Below are positions 25,271 through 34,598 of a DNA stretch of 64,000 nucleotides, piece by piece (the stretch's first letter is position 1; every line of letters starts with the position of its first letter). The translations under genes and the position numbers were made by a program. Location of the stretch: assembly GCF_046237605.1 (NCBI RefSeq), contig NZ_CP143542.1, forward strand, positions 3,286,001-3,350,000, in the 5' to 3' direction. The DNA comes from Paraperibacillus marinus (GTDB lineage Bacteria > Bacillota > Bacilli > Bacillales > DSM-1321). Under the pieces are notes generated by a model. That model did not search any database and was not told where the DNA came from. It saw nothing but the letters and a program-made list of their open reading frames with translations.

Positions 25271-25849
25271 TTAAGAAGTTCTGGAAAGTCCCTTGAACAT
25301 ATACAGCTCAAGCAGCTCTGCGATTTCCTCCTTGGAAAGAGGAGTGTGGCTTTTTTCCCAATCAAAAATAAGGGTGATGTACATCTTCAGCAGAAGAAAG
25401 GAAGTAAGCTCAGGGTCACATTCTATGATTTTCCCATTTTCCATGCCAACCTGCAGTTTGCTGCTGATGTAAGAAACGATGGCTTTTTCAATTTCGCCCA
25501 CCATTTCGATCACAGCCCGCGTGCCCATTTCCTTTTTTTCCTGAATGAGCTTAATCATGAACTGATGGTCGCGTCTGTACTCAAGCATCTTATACAAAAC
25601 ACTGTGGATATTCTCATGCAGGGACACTGAAGGATTCAGCGTCATATCTGCTTCCCGCTTCATCTCTTCAATGAGACTTTCGACGATTTCCCTGAACAAC
25701 TCTTCTTTATTGCGGAAGAAAGTGTAGATCGTCCCCTTGCCAACATCTGCGATCTTAGCCACCTGGTCCATGGTGGTCGCTTTATAACCAAACAGCGAAA
25801 AGGATTTTGCCGCTGCCTCAAGGATTAATTGCTTTCTATTTACAGACAT
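25271..25849 (-). CDS. yhgD: TetR family regulator YhgD
   Basis: A 192-residue regulator. Residues about 8-55 are a TetR helix-turn-helix (ILEAAAKSFSLFGYKATTMD, then VAKIADVGKGTIYTFFRNKE). The rest is a helical ligand-binding domain without a recognisable ligand motif. B. subtilis yhgD lies beside hemY in the same way, with yhgE following; here no yhgE is seen in the window. Target genes are unknown; autoregulation is likely for a TetR protein. GGGGAGAC precedes the ATG. Confidence 0.85.
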   Translation of the reverse strand: MSVNRKQLILEAAAKSFSLFGYKATTMDQVAKIADVGKGTIYTFFRNKEELFREIVESLIEEMKREADMTLNPSVSLHENIHSVLYKMLEYRRDHQFMIKLIQEKKEMGTRAVIEMVGEIEKAIVSYISSKLQVGMENGKIIECDPELTSFLLLKMYITLIFDWEKSHTPLSKEEIAELLELYMFKGLSRTS

Positions 25850-25932
25850 AAGCGTCTCCCCTTTGACTTTTCGAACACTTTGGTCATTTTATAAACCAAT
25901 CATAACAAAAGCGCACTAAGGAGACAAGCACT

Positions 25933-26076
25933 CTAGGATTTCAGGAAAAACAGAAGCATAAAAGCTACAAATATAAAAAAGCAGGCATTCAGCAGCAGAG
26001 TGACCATTCCCTCACGGAGACGCACAGAGATTGGCACTTCACTTAGTTTCTGCCGATTCTTTCTTTTCATTCTCAT
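25933..26076 (-). CDS. Small membrane protein, unknown
   Basis: A 47-residue frame with AGGAGGAT directly before the ATG at 26076. The first 20 residues are basic (MRMKRKNRQKLSEVPISVRL) and residues about 24-45 form one membrane segment (VTLLLNACFFIFVAFMLLFF), an N-in topology by the positive-inside rule. No family is recognised. It sits between hemY and yhgD on the same strand and may be part of the yhgD transcript. Confidence 0.55.
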   Translation of the reverse strand: MRMKRKNRQKLSEVPISVRLREGMVTLLLNACFFIFVAFMLLFFLKS

Positions 26077-26207
26077 ATCCTCCTGCCCGCGTGAGCAATT
26101 TTAGCAGATAACACTCTAATACTATGCATTTCGACAAAAAGAGCGGTTTTCCTTCAAGCGGGCCGAAAGAATTGTGAGAATGCCCGGCCCGGTTCCTTTC
26201 GGCTGTA

Positions 26208-26244
26208 AAAAGCGCCAGCACAGTATGAAACCGGCTGGCGCTTT
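26208..26244 (-). terminator. Terminator of the hem operon
   Basis: AAAGCGCCAGC / GCTGGCGCTTT stem with a 14-base loop, ending in a T-run on the minus strand, 13 bases after the hemY stop. Confidence 0.85.
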
Positions 26245-26256
26245 GATTATTTATCG

Positions 26257-27669
26257 TCAAATCATATTCAAATGCTTCAGGGCAAGCTCCACAGCTTCTT
26301 CTCCCTGATCGATGCAATCTGGCAGGCCAAGGCCCTCATAAGAGCTGCCCGCAAGGATTACACCCGGAAGTTCCCTGGACGTCTGCTCCTTAAGTGCCGC
26401 AATCCTCTGCTTGTGCCCCACATTATATTGGGGCATGGCATCCTTCCAGCGGGTCACAATGGTGAATTCAGGCTGAGAAGTTATGTCCATCGTCTTATTC
26501 AAGTCTTCAAGGACAATTTTCTTAATCTCTTCATCTGAGAGGTCGACAATGGTTTGATCTCCGGCACGTCCTACATAGCAGCGCAGGAGTACTTTTCCCT
26601 CCGGTGTGGAGTGCGGCCACTTTTTATGTGTCCATGTACAAGCCGTGATCGTATAATCGCTGTTCCTCGAAACCACGAAGCCTGTTCCATCAATGTCCTT
26701 CTTAATCGCAGAAGCGTCGAAGGCCATCGCTACAGTTGCCACAGAGGTGGCAGGCATTTCCTTCAGGCCTTCAAAGAAAGGATAAGATGAGAGCATCGGC
26801 TGTACGGCAAGATGGGGCACAGTGACGATGACCGCATCTGCATCCAGCTTCTTCCCGTTGTTGAGAGTAAGGGAATAGCTCCGTTCTTCTTTGATCAATT
26901 TTTCCACTTTGACTCCCTTGATGATAGAGGAAGGGGCGAGTTTTGCCTCAATAGCTGACACAAAGGATTCAAGGCCGCCCGTGAACGTTAAAAAAGCACC
27001 CTTCTTTGCGCCTTCAGGCTTTTTCTTAGCGGCAGGTGATGTTTTTCTCATGCCGAGGATCATGCTTCGGTACTGCTCTTCCACTTGATGAAACTGTGGA
27101 AATGTGGACATGAGGCTCAGACGGTCGATATCGCCGGCGTATATGCCTGAGAGGAGCGGTTCAATCAGGTTCTCAACGACCTCATCCCCAAGCCTGCGCC
27201 GGAAAAAACGGCCCAGTGACTGGTCTCCTGAAGTCTTTGACCGGGGCAGGATAAAATCGGCTGCCGCACGGAGCTTGCCGACGGGGCTGAACAGCCCTGT
27301 GGTGATGAAAGGGGCTATCTGCGTCGGGATTCCCATGATAGATCCGCCGGGCATTCCATGCAGCTTCTCACGCACAAGCACATAGGACCTGCCGGCAGTG
27401 TTGTGGACAAGCTTATCCTCCATCCCCACTTCCTGAGCAAGCCGTGATGCACTCTCTTTACGGGCAAGAAAGGAGTCCGGGCCCTTTTCAATGACAAAAC
27501 CATCCTTAATGGTGGTCTGTATTTTTCCGCCCAGCCGCTGGCCGGCCTCTATGAGGATTACCTCGAGCGGGAGATTGTCCTCCCTGGCTCTCTTTTGCAG
27601 GTAGTAGGCTGCGGCTAAGCCTGTTATCCCGCCGCCGATAATTACAGCCTTCTGCTTTTGCTGACTCAC
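26257..27669 (-). CDS. hemY: Coproporphyrinogen III oxidase HemY (CgoX)
   Basis: A 470-residue FAD enzyme. The N-terminal dinucleotide fold KAVIIGGGITGLAAAYYLQK is followed by LIEAGQRLGGKIQTT, and the C-terminus has the FAD-contacting AGSSYEGLGLPDCIDQGEEA. In Gram-positive bacteria it oxidises coproporphyrinogen III to coproporphyrin III in the coproporphyrin-dependent heme route. Last gene of the hemE-hemH-hemY cluster, 38 bases after hemH, with a terminator behind it. Confidence 0.95.
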   Translation of the reverse strand: MSQQKQKAVIIGGGITGLAAAYYLQKRAREDNLPLEVILIEAGQRLGGKIQTTIKDGFVIEKGPDSFLARKESASRLAQEVGMEDKLVHNTAGRSYVLVREKLHGMPGGSIMGIPTQIAPFITTGLFSPVGKLRAAADFILPRSKTSGDQSLGRFFRRRLGDEVVENLIEPLLSGIYAGDIDRLSLMSTFPQFHQVEEQYRSMILGMRKTSPAAKKKPEGAKKGAFLTFTGGLESFVSAIEAKLAPSSIIKGVKVEKLIKEERSYSLTLNNGKKLDADAVIVTVPHLAVQPMLSSYPFFEGLKEMPATSVATVAMAFDASAIKKDIDGTGFVVSRNSDYTITACTWTHKKWPHSTPEGKVLLRCYVGRAGDQTIVDLSDEEIKKIVLEDLNKTMDITSQPEFTIVTRWKDAMPQYNVGHKQRIAALKEQTSRELPGVILAGSSYEGLGLPDCIDQGEEAVELALKHLNMI

Positions 27670-27706
27670 AGTTCATCGCCTTCTTTATAAAGAATAATCT
27701 ATTTCT

Positions 27707-28639
27707 TCATGAATGATATTTATTTAATACGACAGATGCCAGTGTGCTGATGAATTGAGGGTGGGTGTTAGGCATTTCCGGGCGATAGTAAGAAGCCCCG
27801 ATTTCCTCTGTCACCACACGGCATTCAACGTCATTGTCAAACAGTACTTCAAGATGGTCCGAGACAAAGCCGACTGGCGCATAGACAAACGCCTTATATC
27901 CGTCCCTGTTGAACAAATCCCGTGTCAGATCCTGGACATCCGGTCCAAGCCACGGCTCAGGCGTATTCCCCGCACTCTGCCATCCAAGTTCATAATTTTT
28001 GATTCCTGCACCTGCTGCAATGAGATCCGCAGTTTCTCTGAGCTGATCCGGATAAGGGTCACCCGCCTGCAGTATTTTTTCCGGAAGGCTGTGGGCTGAG
28101 ACGACAAGGACCGACTGTTCCTTTTCCCCTTCCGGCATGGCGTTATACGTTTCTTTCAGCCTGTCTGTCCAATAGCCGATGAAGCCGGGCTCATCATACC
28201 AGCTTTCAACACTCTTGATGGCCGGTCCGCCAATTTTTTCTGCTTCTTCCTGGGCGCGGCCATTATAGGACTTCACGCTGAAAGTAGAAAAGTGCGGGGC
28301 AAGCACGATGCTCACCGCTTCCGTTATTCCGTCCTTATTCATCTGGTTCACTGCATCCTCGATGAATGGCTCAATATGCTTCAGGCCCAGATAATATTTG
28401 AATTCTATTTCATCCTGGACTTCATTCAGCTTCTTTTCCAGGCTTTCCGCCTGTGCGGAAGTAATTTTTGCAAGCGGCGATATGCCGCCGATCGCTTCAT
28501 ACCGGGATCTCAGATCCTCTAGCGCTTCGTCTGAAGGCCTTCTGCCACGCCTGATATGTGTATAATATCTTTCAATATCTTCTTCTTTATATGGAGTTCC
28601 GTAAGCCATAACGAGAAGGCCGACTTTCTTTTTTGTCAT
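27707..28639 (-). CDS. hemH: Coproporphyrin ferrochelatase HemH (CpfC)
   Basis: A 310-residue enzyme that inserts iron into coproporphyrin III. It starts MTKKKVGLLVMAYGTPYKEE, contains YYTHIRRGRRP and YLGLKHIEPFIEDAV, the LAPHFSTFSVKSYNGRA segment near the active site, SAHSLPEKI, and VGFVSDHLEVLFDNDVEC with the conserved glutamate. Length and motifs fit the soluble Bacillus-type ferrochelatase. It lies between hemE and hemY, with 28 bases to hemE. Confidence 0.95.
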   Translation of the reverse strand: MTKKKVGLLVMAYGTPYKEEDIERYYTHIRRGRRPSDEALEDLRSRYEAIGGISPLAKITSAQAESLEKKLNEVQDEIEFKYYLGLKHIEPFIEDAVNQMNKDGITEAVSIVLAPHFSTFSVKSYNGRAQEEAEKIGGPAIKSVESWYDEPGFIGYWTDRLKETYNAMPEGEKEQSVLVVSAHSLPEKILQAGDPYPDQLRETADLIAAGAGIKNYELGWQSAGNTPEPWLGPDVQDLTRDLFNRDGYKAFVYAPVGFVSDHLEVLFDNDVECRVVTEEIGASYYRPEMPNTHPQFISTLASVVLNKYHS

Positions 28640-28667
28640 TTCCTTCGCACCTCTTTAGCTGGTAATT

Positions 28668-29702
28668 TTATCGTTGTGAGTATTCATGGATAAATGCTGT
28701 CAACCTCTTGAGTGTGTCAGGGTTTACATCAGGGAATACGCCGTGCCCAAGGTTAAAGATATGCGCAGGCTGCTTCATTCCCTGGTCGAGGATCGCCTTT
28801 GTTCTTTCCTCGATTACGTCCCATGTGGACAGAAGGATGGCTGGATCGAGATTTCCCATCAGCGTCTTCTCTATGCCAAGCTCCCTCGCTTTTTCAATCT
28901 GCAGTCTCCAGTCAAGGCCCACCACATCAAGCGGAAGGTCATTCCACTCCATGGCAAGATGGCTTGCGCCGACTCCAAACATAATGAGCGGCACATTTTC
29001 CTCCTTCAGTTCGGTGAAAATGCGGTTCATGACCGGCTTGATGAATATGCGGTAATCTTCTACATTCAGCGCACCCACCCAGGAGTCAAACAGCTGGATC
29101 GCCTTTGCCCCGGCCTTAATCTGGGCTTTCACATACGTGATGGCCGTATCTCCGAGCTTGTCCATCAGCGCAAACCACGCCTTGGGCTCTGAATACATAA
29201 AAGCTTTGGTTTTGTTGTAGTTCTTTGACGGTCCCCCTTCAATCATATAGGAAGCAATGGTGAAGGGAGCACCGGAAAAGCCGATGAGCGGAACGCTCAG
29301 CTGCTCATTGACAAGCAGCTTGATTGTATCCAGGATATATGGAATATGCTCTTCGGGATTCAGTTCACCTAGCTTTTCTACATCCTGCAGCGACCGGATC
29401 GGGTTTTGAATCACTGGCCCAATTCCTGATACAATGTCAACATCCACCCCGATTCCCGGGAGCGGAGTCATAATATCTTTATATAGGATGGCTGCATCCA
29501 CATTATACTGCTCGACCGGAAGCCTCGTCACATAAGCGCCAAGCTCCGGCTGATGTGTAATTTCGAAAAGCGAATATTTCTCTTTCAGCTTTCGGTATTC
29601 AGGCTGCGATCTTCCGGCCTGTCTCATGTACCAGACCGGTGTGTAATCGGTCTTTTCACCTCTAGCCGCCTTCAGGAATGTTTCGTTTAACACTTTTGTC
29701 AT
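28668..29702 (-). CDS. hemE: Uroporphyrinogen decarboxylase HemE
   Basis: A 344-residue enzyme converting uroporphyrinogen III to coproporphyrinogen III. The N-terminal YTPVWYMRQAGRSQPEYR and the LYKDIMTPLPGIGVDVDIV segment hold substrate-binding residues; IGFSGAPFTIASYMIEGG and the late NLGHGVFPDVNP complete the family signature. The ATG at 29702 has AAAGGTGG upstream; a longer frame to 29744 is rejected. First gene of the hemE-hemH-hemY cluster. Confidence 0.96.
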   Translation of the reverse strand: MTKVLNETFLKAARGEKTDYTPVWYMRQAGRSQPEYRKLKEKYSLFEITHQPELGAYVTRLPVEQYNVDAAILYKDIMTPLPGIGVDVDIVSGIGPVIQNPIRSLQDVEKLGELNPEEHIPYILDTIKLLVNEQLSVPLIGFSGAPFTIASYMIEGGPSKNYNKTKAFMYSEPKAWFALMDKLGDTAITYVKAQIKAGAKAIQLFDSWVGALNVEDYRIFIKPVMNRIFTELKEENVPLIMFGVGASHLAMEWNDLPLDVVGLDWRLQIEKARELGIEKTLMGNLDPAILLSTWDVIEERTKAILDQGMKQPAHIFNLGHGVFPDVNPDTLKRLTAFIHEYSQR

Positions 29703-29922
29703 AAAAAATATCCACCTTTCAAAATCACACTTAAAAATATGCATAGATGAAGCAATTTTAATTTATTTTGGTATGTTATCAATATAGTCTTTTATCCTAA
29801 ATATGTATAGTTTACAAGGTCAATTGTCAAAAAATAGACGCTTTTTCCCGGAGCGCTGTCATAGTTTACTTCCCGCCTGCATGAGGTAGAATGAAGAAAA
29901 AGACTTTAGAGGGGTGTTTGTG

Positions 29923-30432
29923 ATGAATATTTTCATAACCGCAGGAACAGCCGACTTTTTAGGAACCATCAAACAAAAGAACTCAGGGGAGAATATGCTT
30001 CTCCTGAACAGTATAGAAAACTCGCTTCTTCTTCACGAAACAGAAGGAGCTACCATCTTCAGCCAGCCCCGCAAATATGAAGTGATCGATTCAGTGGGCA
30101 GCCTTGCAGGACGCGGCTATGCCGTAATGAACAATATTCCTGTCACAGACGAAGGCCGACCAATTTTTGAATATAGATTCAAGAACCGCGCCGGACTGAT
30201 CCAGAACGAACCTGGTTTCATTGCCATGAGGGTGCTCCGCCCCCTCAATTCTGACACCTACGTCATCTTCACTCTCTGGGAAAACCAGCAGGGCTTCGAC
30301 AACTGGCAGAACTCACAGTCATTCGCCAAGGCCCATGCAAAGAAAGAAGGGGCACCTGAAGCAGACGCACCGCAGCAGACCATCTTTTCAGGCTCCTCCT
30401 ATGTCACCAAATACGCGGTCAGTGAAGATTAG
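29923..30432 (+). CDS. hmoB: Heme-degrading monooxygenase HmoB (YhgC)
   Basis: A 169-residue protein, divergent from hemE. An N-terminal extension of about 65 residues precedes an antibiotic biosynthesis monooxygenase (ABM) domain: YAVMNNIPVTDEGRPIFEYR, then EPGFIAMRVLRPLNSDTYVI and LWENQQGFDNWQNSQSFAKA. This two-part layout is that of B. subtilis HmoB, which opens heme and releases iron, and it lies next to hemE there too. The ATG at 29923 is preferred over the GTG at 29914 because of the AGAGGGG ribosome site. Confidence 0.88.
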   Translation: MNIFITAGTADFLGTIKQKNSGENMLLLNSIENSLLLHETEGATIFSQPRKYEVIDSVGSLAGRGYAVMNNIPVTDEGRPIFEYRFKNRAGLIQNEPGFIAMRVLRPLNSDTYVIFTLWENQQGFDNWQNSQSFAKAHAKKEGAPEADAPQQTIFSGSSYVTKYAVSED

Positions 30433-30469
30433 GGGGACAGGCCCCATTTCCCGATTATTTCCCAAAAGA

Positions 30470-30489
30470 AAAACGGCAGCCGCCGTTTT
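30470..30489. terminator. Bidirectional terminator, hmoB / DUF2515 gene
   Basis: AAAACGGC / GCCGTTTT stem with an AGCC loop, followed by a long T-run on the plus strand, between convergent genes. Confidence 0.8.
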
Positions 30490-30508
30490 CTTTTTTTTTT
30501 TGGGAGAT

Positions 30509-31654
30509 TCACTCTATAGAATCCTTCCATTCATTGATGGCCTGGATCACTTTTAAATTCTCCAATACTTTTTTAGTAATATCCTTTTCACCCGGTATGA
30601 TCCCCCACTTCAATTCCTCGATATACCTCTTGTCAGTAAACCAGTCTGAAGTTTTCAAGGGAGGCAGATTCATATTGCTCCACGAGTCGGTGAGCCTTGG
30701 ACTGTATAGCTTTTCTCCATCCTCGCTGCTCCTGCTGAAGATTCCGCCCCAATAATCAGACCGCGAGGCAGTGTGCCGTATCCCCCTTGCAAACTCAAGG
30801 GCACCCCGATAAATCTTTTTATCAAACAATATGGCGTACAGCTTTTTACCGACGGCGATACGCTCAGCAGGCTCGGCAAACCGCCTGACTGCAAGACCCG
30901 AGAGTTTATACAGTTCCCTTCCCTTGCTGTAAGGAAAAACTACAGTGGTGAAACCAAAAAATTCCTGGAGCTGAAAATCCAATCCACCGAGAATCTTTGC
31001 ATGACTCCCCTGGCTAAGCAGCCTTGCCTGCAGCATTCTCTGCTCGTTGATGATCAATGCAGCAGTCAGGAGAGCCGAGCTGCCAGTAACCCTGAACTGT
31101 TCCCAAACCGGGGCCATGAAGGGCGACACAGAAAAAAGACTTAAAATCTCCCGGTGCGGCACCCTCTGCGTCTTTCCATATTCATAGAGAAGGAGCTGCG
31201 GATATGCATCGCTGAATATCGCGGAATTAGCTCCTTCCAGAAAGAGGAAATACTTTTTCTTATCGTGCTCCGTTAATAAATGATCCATCGCAGAACCCTT
31301 CAAATCTGTCATATGAAATCCGCCGTTGCGTGAAACCATATGTGCCAGAAAAGCCCAATGAACTTCGGGATTCCGGATATAATAATCCAAATACGCGTTC
31401 GTCCTAGTCACATTATTCAGGTTATGTTCACGCGTTGACTTGCGGATACTGCCCAAAATATGCCTGCTTTCCGGTAGCAGAATCACCGGGCCAGGCTTTG
31501 GCAGCTCTAGTTCACGCTCCAGACGGGACTGCAGCAGCTTATACTCTTCGTCTGTAATCAAGGGGATTTTCTTTATCCCAGGCTTGCTGAACAGGCTTAG
31601 CATGCTGGTCAATATATGCAAGGAAATAAAATCACATCCTTTTTCGGATTTCAT
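30509..31654 (-). CDS. DUF2515 family protein
   Basis: A 381-residue protein as read from the ATG at 31654. The core has NNVTRTNAYLDYYIRNPEVH, WAFLAHMVSRNGGFHMTDLK, YFLFLEGANSAIFSDAYPQL and the C-terminal TDKRYIEELKWGI, which together match DUF2515, represented in B. subtilis by YppC. Function is unknown. The start is uncertain: no strong ribosome site is seen, and an internal ATG 17 codons on (MLSLFSKPG) is possible. Confidence 0.72.
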   Translation of the reverse strand: MKSEKGCDFISLHILTSMLSLFSKPGIKKIPLITDEEYKLLQSRLERELELPKPGPVILLPESRHILGSIRKSTREHNLNNVTRTNAYLDYYIRNPEVHWAFLAHMVSRNGGFHMTDLKGSAMDHLLTEHDKKKYFLFLEGANSAIFSDAYPQLLLYEYGKTQRVPHREILSLFSVSPFMAPVWEQFRVTGSSALLTAALIINEQRMLQARLLSQGSHAKILGGLDFQLQEFFGFTTVVFPYSKGRELYKLSGLAVRRFAEPAERIAVGKKLYAILFDKKIYRGALEFARGIRHTASRSDYWGGIFSRSSEDGEKLYSPRLTDSWSNMNLPPLKTSDWFTDKRYIEELKWGIIPGEKDITKKVLENLKVIQAINEWKDSIE

Positions 31655-31707
31655 CCTTGCATTACTATATGAAGGGCGGTTCCCAGGATTTCCCCCCCAA
31701 TAAAAAA

Positions 31708-31726
31708 ACCAGCCTCTCTGGCTGGT
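31708..31726 (-). terminator. Terminator of the PAP2 gene
   Basis: ACCAGCC / GGCTGGT stem with a 5-base loop and a run of seven T on the minus strand, shortly after the PAP2 stop. Confidence 0.85.
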
Positions 31727-31729
31727 ACA

Positions 31730-32416
31730 TCAAAAAGTCTCTTGTTTAGCCGCTCCGCTCTTTTTCCGGTCCAATGACTTTCTGAACAATTCATAAAAGT
31801 GAAGCACCGCCGCCACGGTGATAAAGCCGAGGGCATAACCCCCCAGAACATCGGATGCATAATGAACATTTAAATAAATCCTGCTTGCACCGATGAGCAG
31901 GATCAATGCCCAGGCCCCGATCCAGACAGCAGCCCTTCCAGCCCCATTCATCTTCTTGGTCAAAAAATAAGCAGCCATGAAGTAGAAAATGAAGCCGACC
32001 ATGGCATGGCCGCTCGGAAAGCTGTAGCCGACGCCATCGACTGCCGCATCAAGGCTCGGCCTCTCCCTGGCCATAATTCCCTTGGCCAGCTTATTTAACT
32101 GGTCTCCGCCGCCAATGGCGACAGCAGCTGCCAGCATCGCCAGATAATCCTTGGCGGCCAGCCATAAAAAGGCCAATAGCAATACCGCCCCGAATGCGAG
32201 CACATTCTTTGAGCCAAGCTCTGTGACGAATGCGAAGAACTTGGAGCTGCCTTCTCCCTCCAGACTCTGCAGGAGGCTTCTGATTCCCGTATCTATCCTG
32301 AGCGGCGTGCCTGCATGAACAAGATAGCCAAGAATAGCAAGCGTGATGAATGAAACAAACAGGAACCCGGCAAAAGTAAGGGCAGTCCTGTCTGCATTCT
32401 GTAAAAATTTATTCAT
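31730..32416 (-). CDS. PAP2 family membrane phosphatase
   Basis: A 228-residue protein with six predicted membrane segments and the three PAP2 motifs in order: KGIMARERPS, YSFPSGHAM and SRIYLNVHYASDVLGG. These provide the catalytic histidines and phosphate-binding arginines. Such enzymes dephosphorylate undecaprenyl pyrophosphate or phosphatidylglycerophosphate at the outer face of the membrane; which applies here cannot be told. It lies downstream of ecsC on the same strand. Confidence 0.9.
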   Translation of the reverse strand: MNKFLQNADRTALTFAGFLFVSFITLAILGYLVHAGTPLRIDTGIRSLLQSLEGEGSSKFFAFVTELGSKNVLAFGAVLLLAFLWLAAKDYLAMLAAAVAIGGGDQLNKLAKGIMARERPSLDAAVDGVGYSFPSGHAMVGFIFYFMAAYFLTKKMNGAGRAAVWIGAWALILLIGASRIYLNVHYASDVLGGYALGFITVAAVLHFYELFRKSLDRKKSGAAKQETF

Positions 32417-32479
32417 TAATGATTCCTCATTCCTTAATCAATCGCTGATGTCCAACCAGGGGCAGGCGGTGTGTGTCAT

Positions 32480-33196
32480 TCAGGCCCTGTCCTGCAGGAG
32501 CAGCCTGTGCCTGCAGCTGTTCATGACAGTTTCCCCCAGGTGGTCCAAAAGATTATAGTTCGCATATGCCCCGACCACAGCCCCGATCCCGGGCACCATC
32601 TGCAGCATTTTGACAAAATCAATATAATCTCTGTATTCCTGCTGAAAAACGCGCCAATCCACTTCCTTCAGTTCATGCCGCTTTATCTCCCAGTTTGAGA
32701 TGATGGAAAACATTTCGCGCTTCTTCTCATCACTTGAAAAGGCGAGCTGGAAAACGTGGAGGATGAATAATCTTTCCTCATAATCCTTCACATTAAATCC
32801 GTATAAGGAAACTGCTTCAAACAGAAATTTCATTTTAATCGCAAGCAGGAGGGGAAAATCGGCAAGTCCGGCTGCAAATCCAGCAGCCCCGGTACCCGCT
32901 CCTTCAAGAAGGGCTGTCTTCCGGTATTTAATGAGCGCCTCGTGCGCGAGCTCATCTTTTTCCTGCAGAGTTAAGCCGCTCTGGGGCTTTGTCCTGGTGG
33001 TCCAGTCTGAACCGGCCAGGGTCGCCTTTACCATGCTTTTAATGCTGTCAGTGATAATTTTGTGCGCCTTTTCAGGGATATAACTGTTGATCTTTGTCTG
33101 CGCCTTTTTGGATATGCGGTTCAAGAGACCAGATCGCGTCTCCATCTTCATTTCCCATTTATGAAGTTCCAGGATAATCTGCCGTTCATAGCTCAT
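32480..33196 (-). CDS. ecsC: EcsC family protein
   Basis: A 238-residue protein with the EcsC pattern: a helical N-terminus, a glycine-rich GAGTGAAGFAAGLADFPLLL segment, IKMKFLFEAVSLYGFNVKDY, and VPGIGAVVGAYANYNLLDHL near the end. EcsC is encoded with the ABC transporter EcsAB, but its role is unknown and deletion in B. subtilis has mild effects. It starts 193 bases after the ecsB stop and may have its own promoter. Confidence 0.88.
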   Translation of the reverse strand: MSYERQIILELHKWEMKMETRSGLLNRISKKAQTKINSYIPEKAHKIITDSIKSMVKATLAGSDWTTRTKPQSGLTLQEKDELAHEALIKYRKTALLEGAGTGAAGFAAGLADFPLLLAIKMKFLFEAVSLYGFNVKDYEERLFILHVFQLAFSSDEKKREMFSIISNWEIKRHELKEVDWRVFQQEYRDYIDFVKMLQMVPGIGAVVGAYANYNLLDHLGETVMNSCRHRLLLQDRA

Positions 33197-33388
33197 ATAC
33201 CTGCTCCTAACCTATTTTTTGTACAGGCCTTTTCACTAATTCTCTGCTAAAGCAGGTTGATTACTGCTTGTGAATGCCCACTCCAATCAGCCTTAGTTGA
33301 TAAATGAATTGTACAATTTAAAAAATTATGTCCCTAAAAAAGAGCCCTTTTATAATACGAAAGTTTTCCGGGAAAAGTTTCACCTGGC

Positions 33389-34598
33389 CTAAAGCGCAGC
33401 CATTTTCTTTTTTGCATATGCATGGAAGATGGCCAGGAAAATCAGCCCTGCCCCAAGACAGGCTGCTCCCCCTATGGGATTGCCTGCTGCCAGCACTACA
33501 GCCGAGAATGCGATAGCCTGAATCAGGATTGTACGGTCTATGACTGTGAGAGCGGCCTTTTTTTTCATCGCCGGAGGCAAAGGATAAAGATTCAGCCAAA
33601 GTTTATTATCATGATGCCGGGCAATCGGCAGAATCTGGATGCCTGTCAGGTATAAGGCAAATAGGACCACTATAAGCTTTGCCCAGATAGAAGCGAACAC
33701 CAGGCTGATAACCGCTCCTATTACTGTAAGCCTGACTGCCAGGCCCAGGTAATCGTTCGATCTGATCAATGTTCTTGAAAAAAGATAAAGATGTGAGGAG
33801 TTCTGCCTGAATGGAACCGCCGAGACGATCCAGTCCAGATATTTTCTTCTCGCCACTCTTTCCCTCAGCTTCGGAACATCGGTAAATAGATTGGCAAACC
33901 GGTAAAAGGCACCCATCCTCCTGGCCTCAAGGCTGATGAGCCGCTCCCATTTCAGCGGCTTCCCCGCTGTTTCCCTTTCAAAGTACAGGAATAAAAGGAG
34001 AAACAGCACTGGGATGGCAAGGACCAGCAAGAGGTGAGCCCCTGTAAAAAACATATACAAGCAGGCTGCATTCAGGCAGTAACGGACCACACTGTCGATA
34101 TGCTGATGCCATACAGTATCATATTTCAGGATCCTGAAGCGCACCTGCAGATTCAGATATTTCAGGACACATAATAAAATCAGCGCTATGATGAAATCAC
34201 CAAGTGCGGCCGAATTCACCCTGAAATGCATGGGCATGAATGCGGCAAGCATCATCAGCAGAATGTAGCCCTGAAGCAGGAAGCTGACCCGGATGGATTT
34301 GGCAAAGTAGGATTTCAGCCTGGTCTCAAGCGGGAGAAGGAATACGATATCTGCTTCTTTCAGGAACGTAAGGATGGGACTGGTTGTAACCGCCAGGCCA
34401 AGGACAGCCGCCATGATTATTCCGGCAGGAAACTCGGGGGTGAGCGTCTTTACCCACTCGCTGTAATAAAAGGAAAGCCCCCCCGAGCGCAAAAATGAGC
34501 ACAAATACAAAATGTCCATTAAAGATGTATTTTAGATATTTCCCTGTTTCCTTTGTGAAGCCCTGAAACCGGTCTTTCCACAAATCATTCCTATTCAT
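33389..34598 (-). pseudogene. ecsB: EcsB ABC transporter permease, frameshifted
   Basis: EcsB is the membrane subunit of the Ecs transporter, which affects protein secretion, competence and intramembrane proteolysis in B. subtilis. The frame starts at 34598 (MNRNDLWKDRFQGFTKETGK, then YLKYIFNGHFVFVLIFALGG) with its ATG overlapping the ecsA stop by 8 bases. It then loses the family reading at a run of seven G (plus-strand C at 34478-34484). The continuation (LSFYYSEWVKTLTPEF, EADIVFLLPLETRLKSYFAK) runs in the -1 shifted frame to 33389. Removing one G joins the two into a normal protein of about 402 residues. This is either a real mutation in a homopolymer or a base-count error. Confidence 0.82.
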
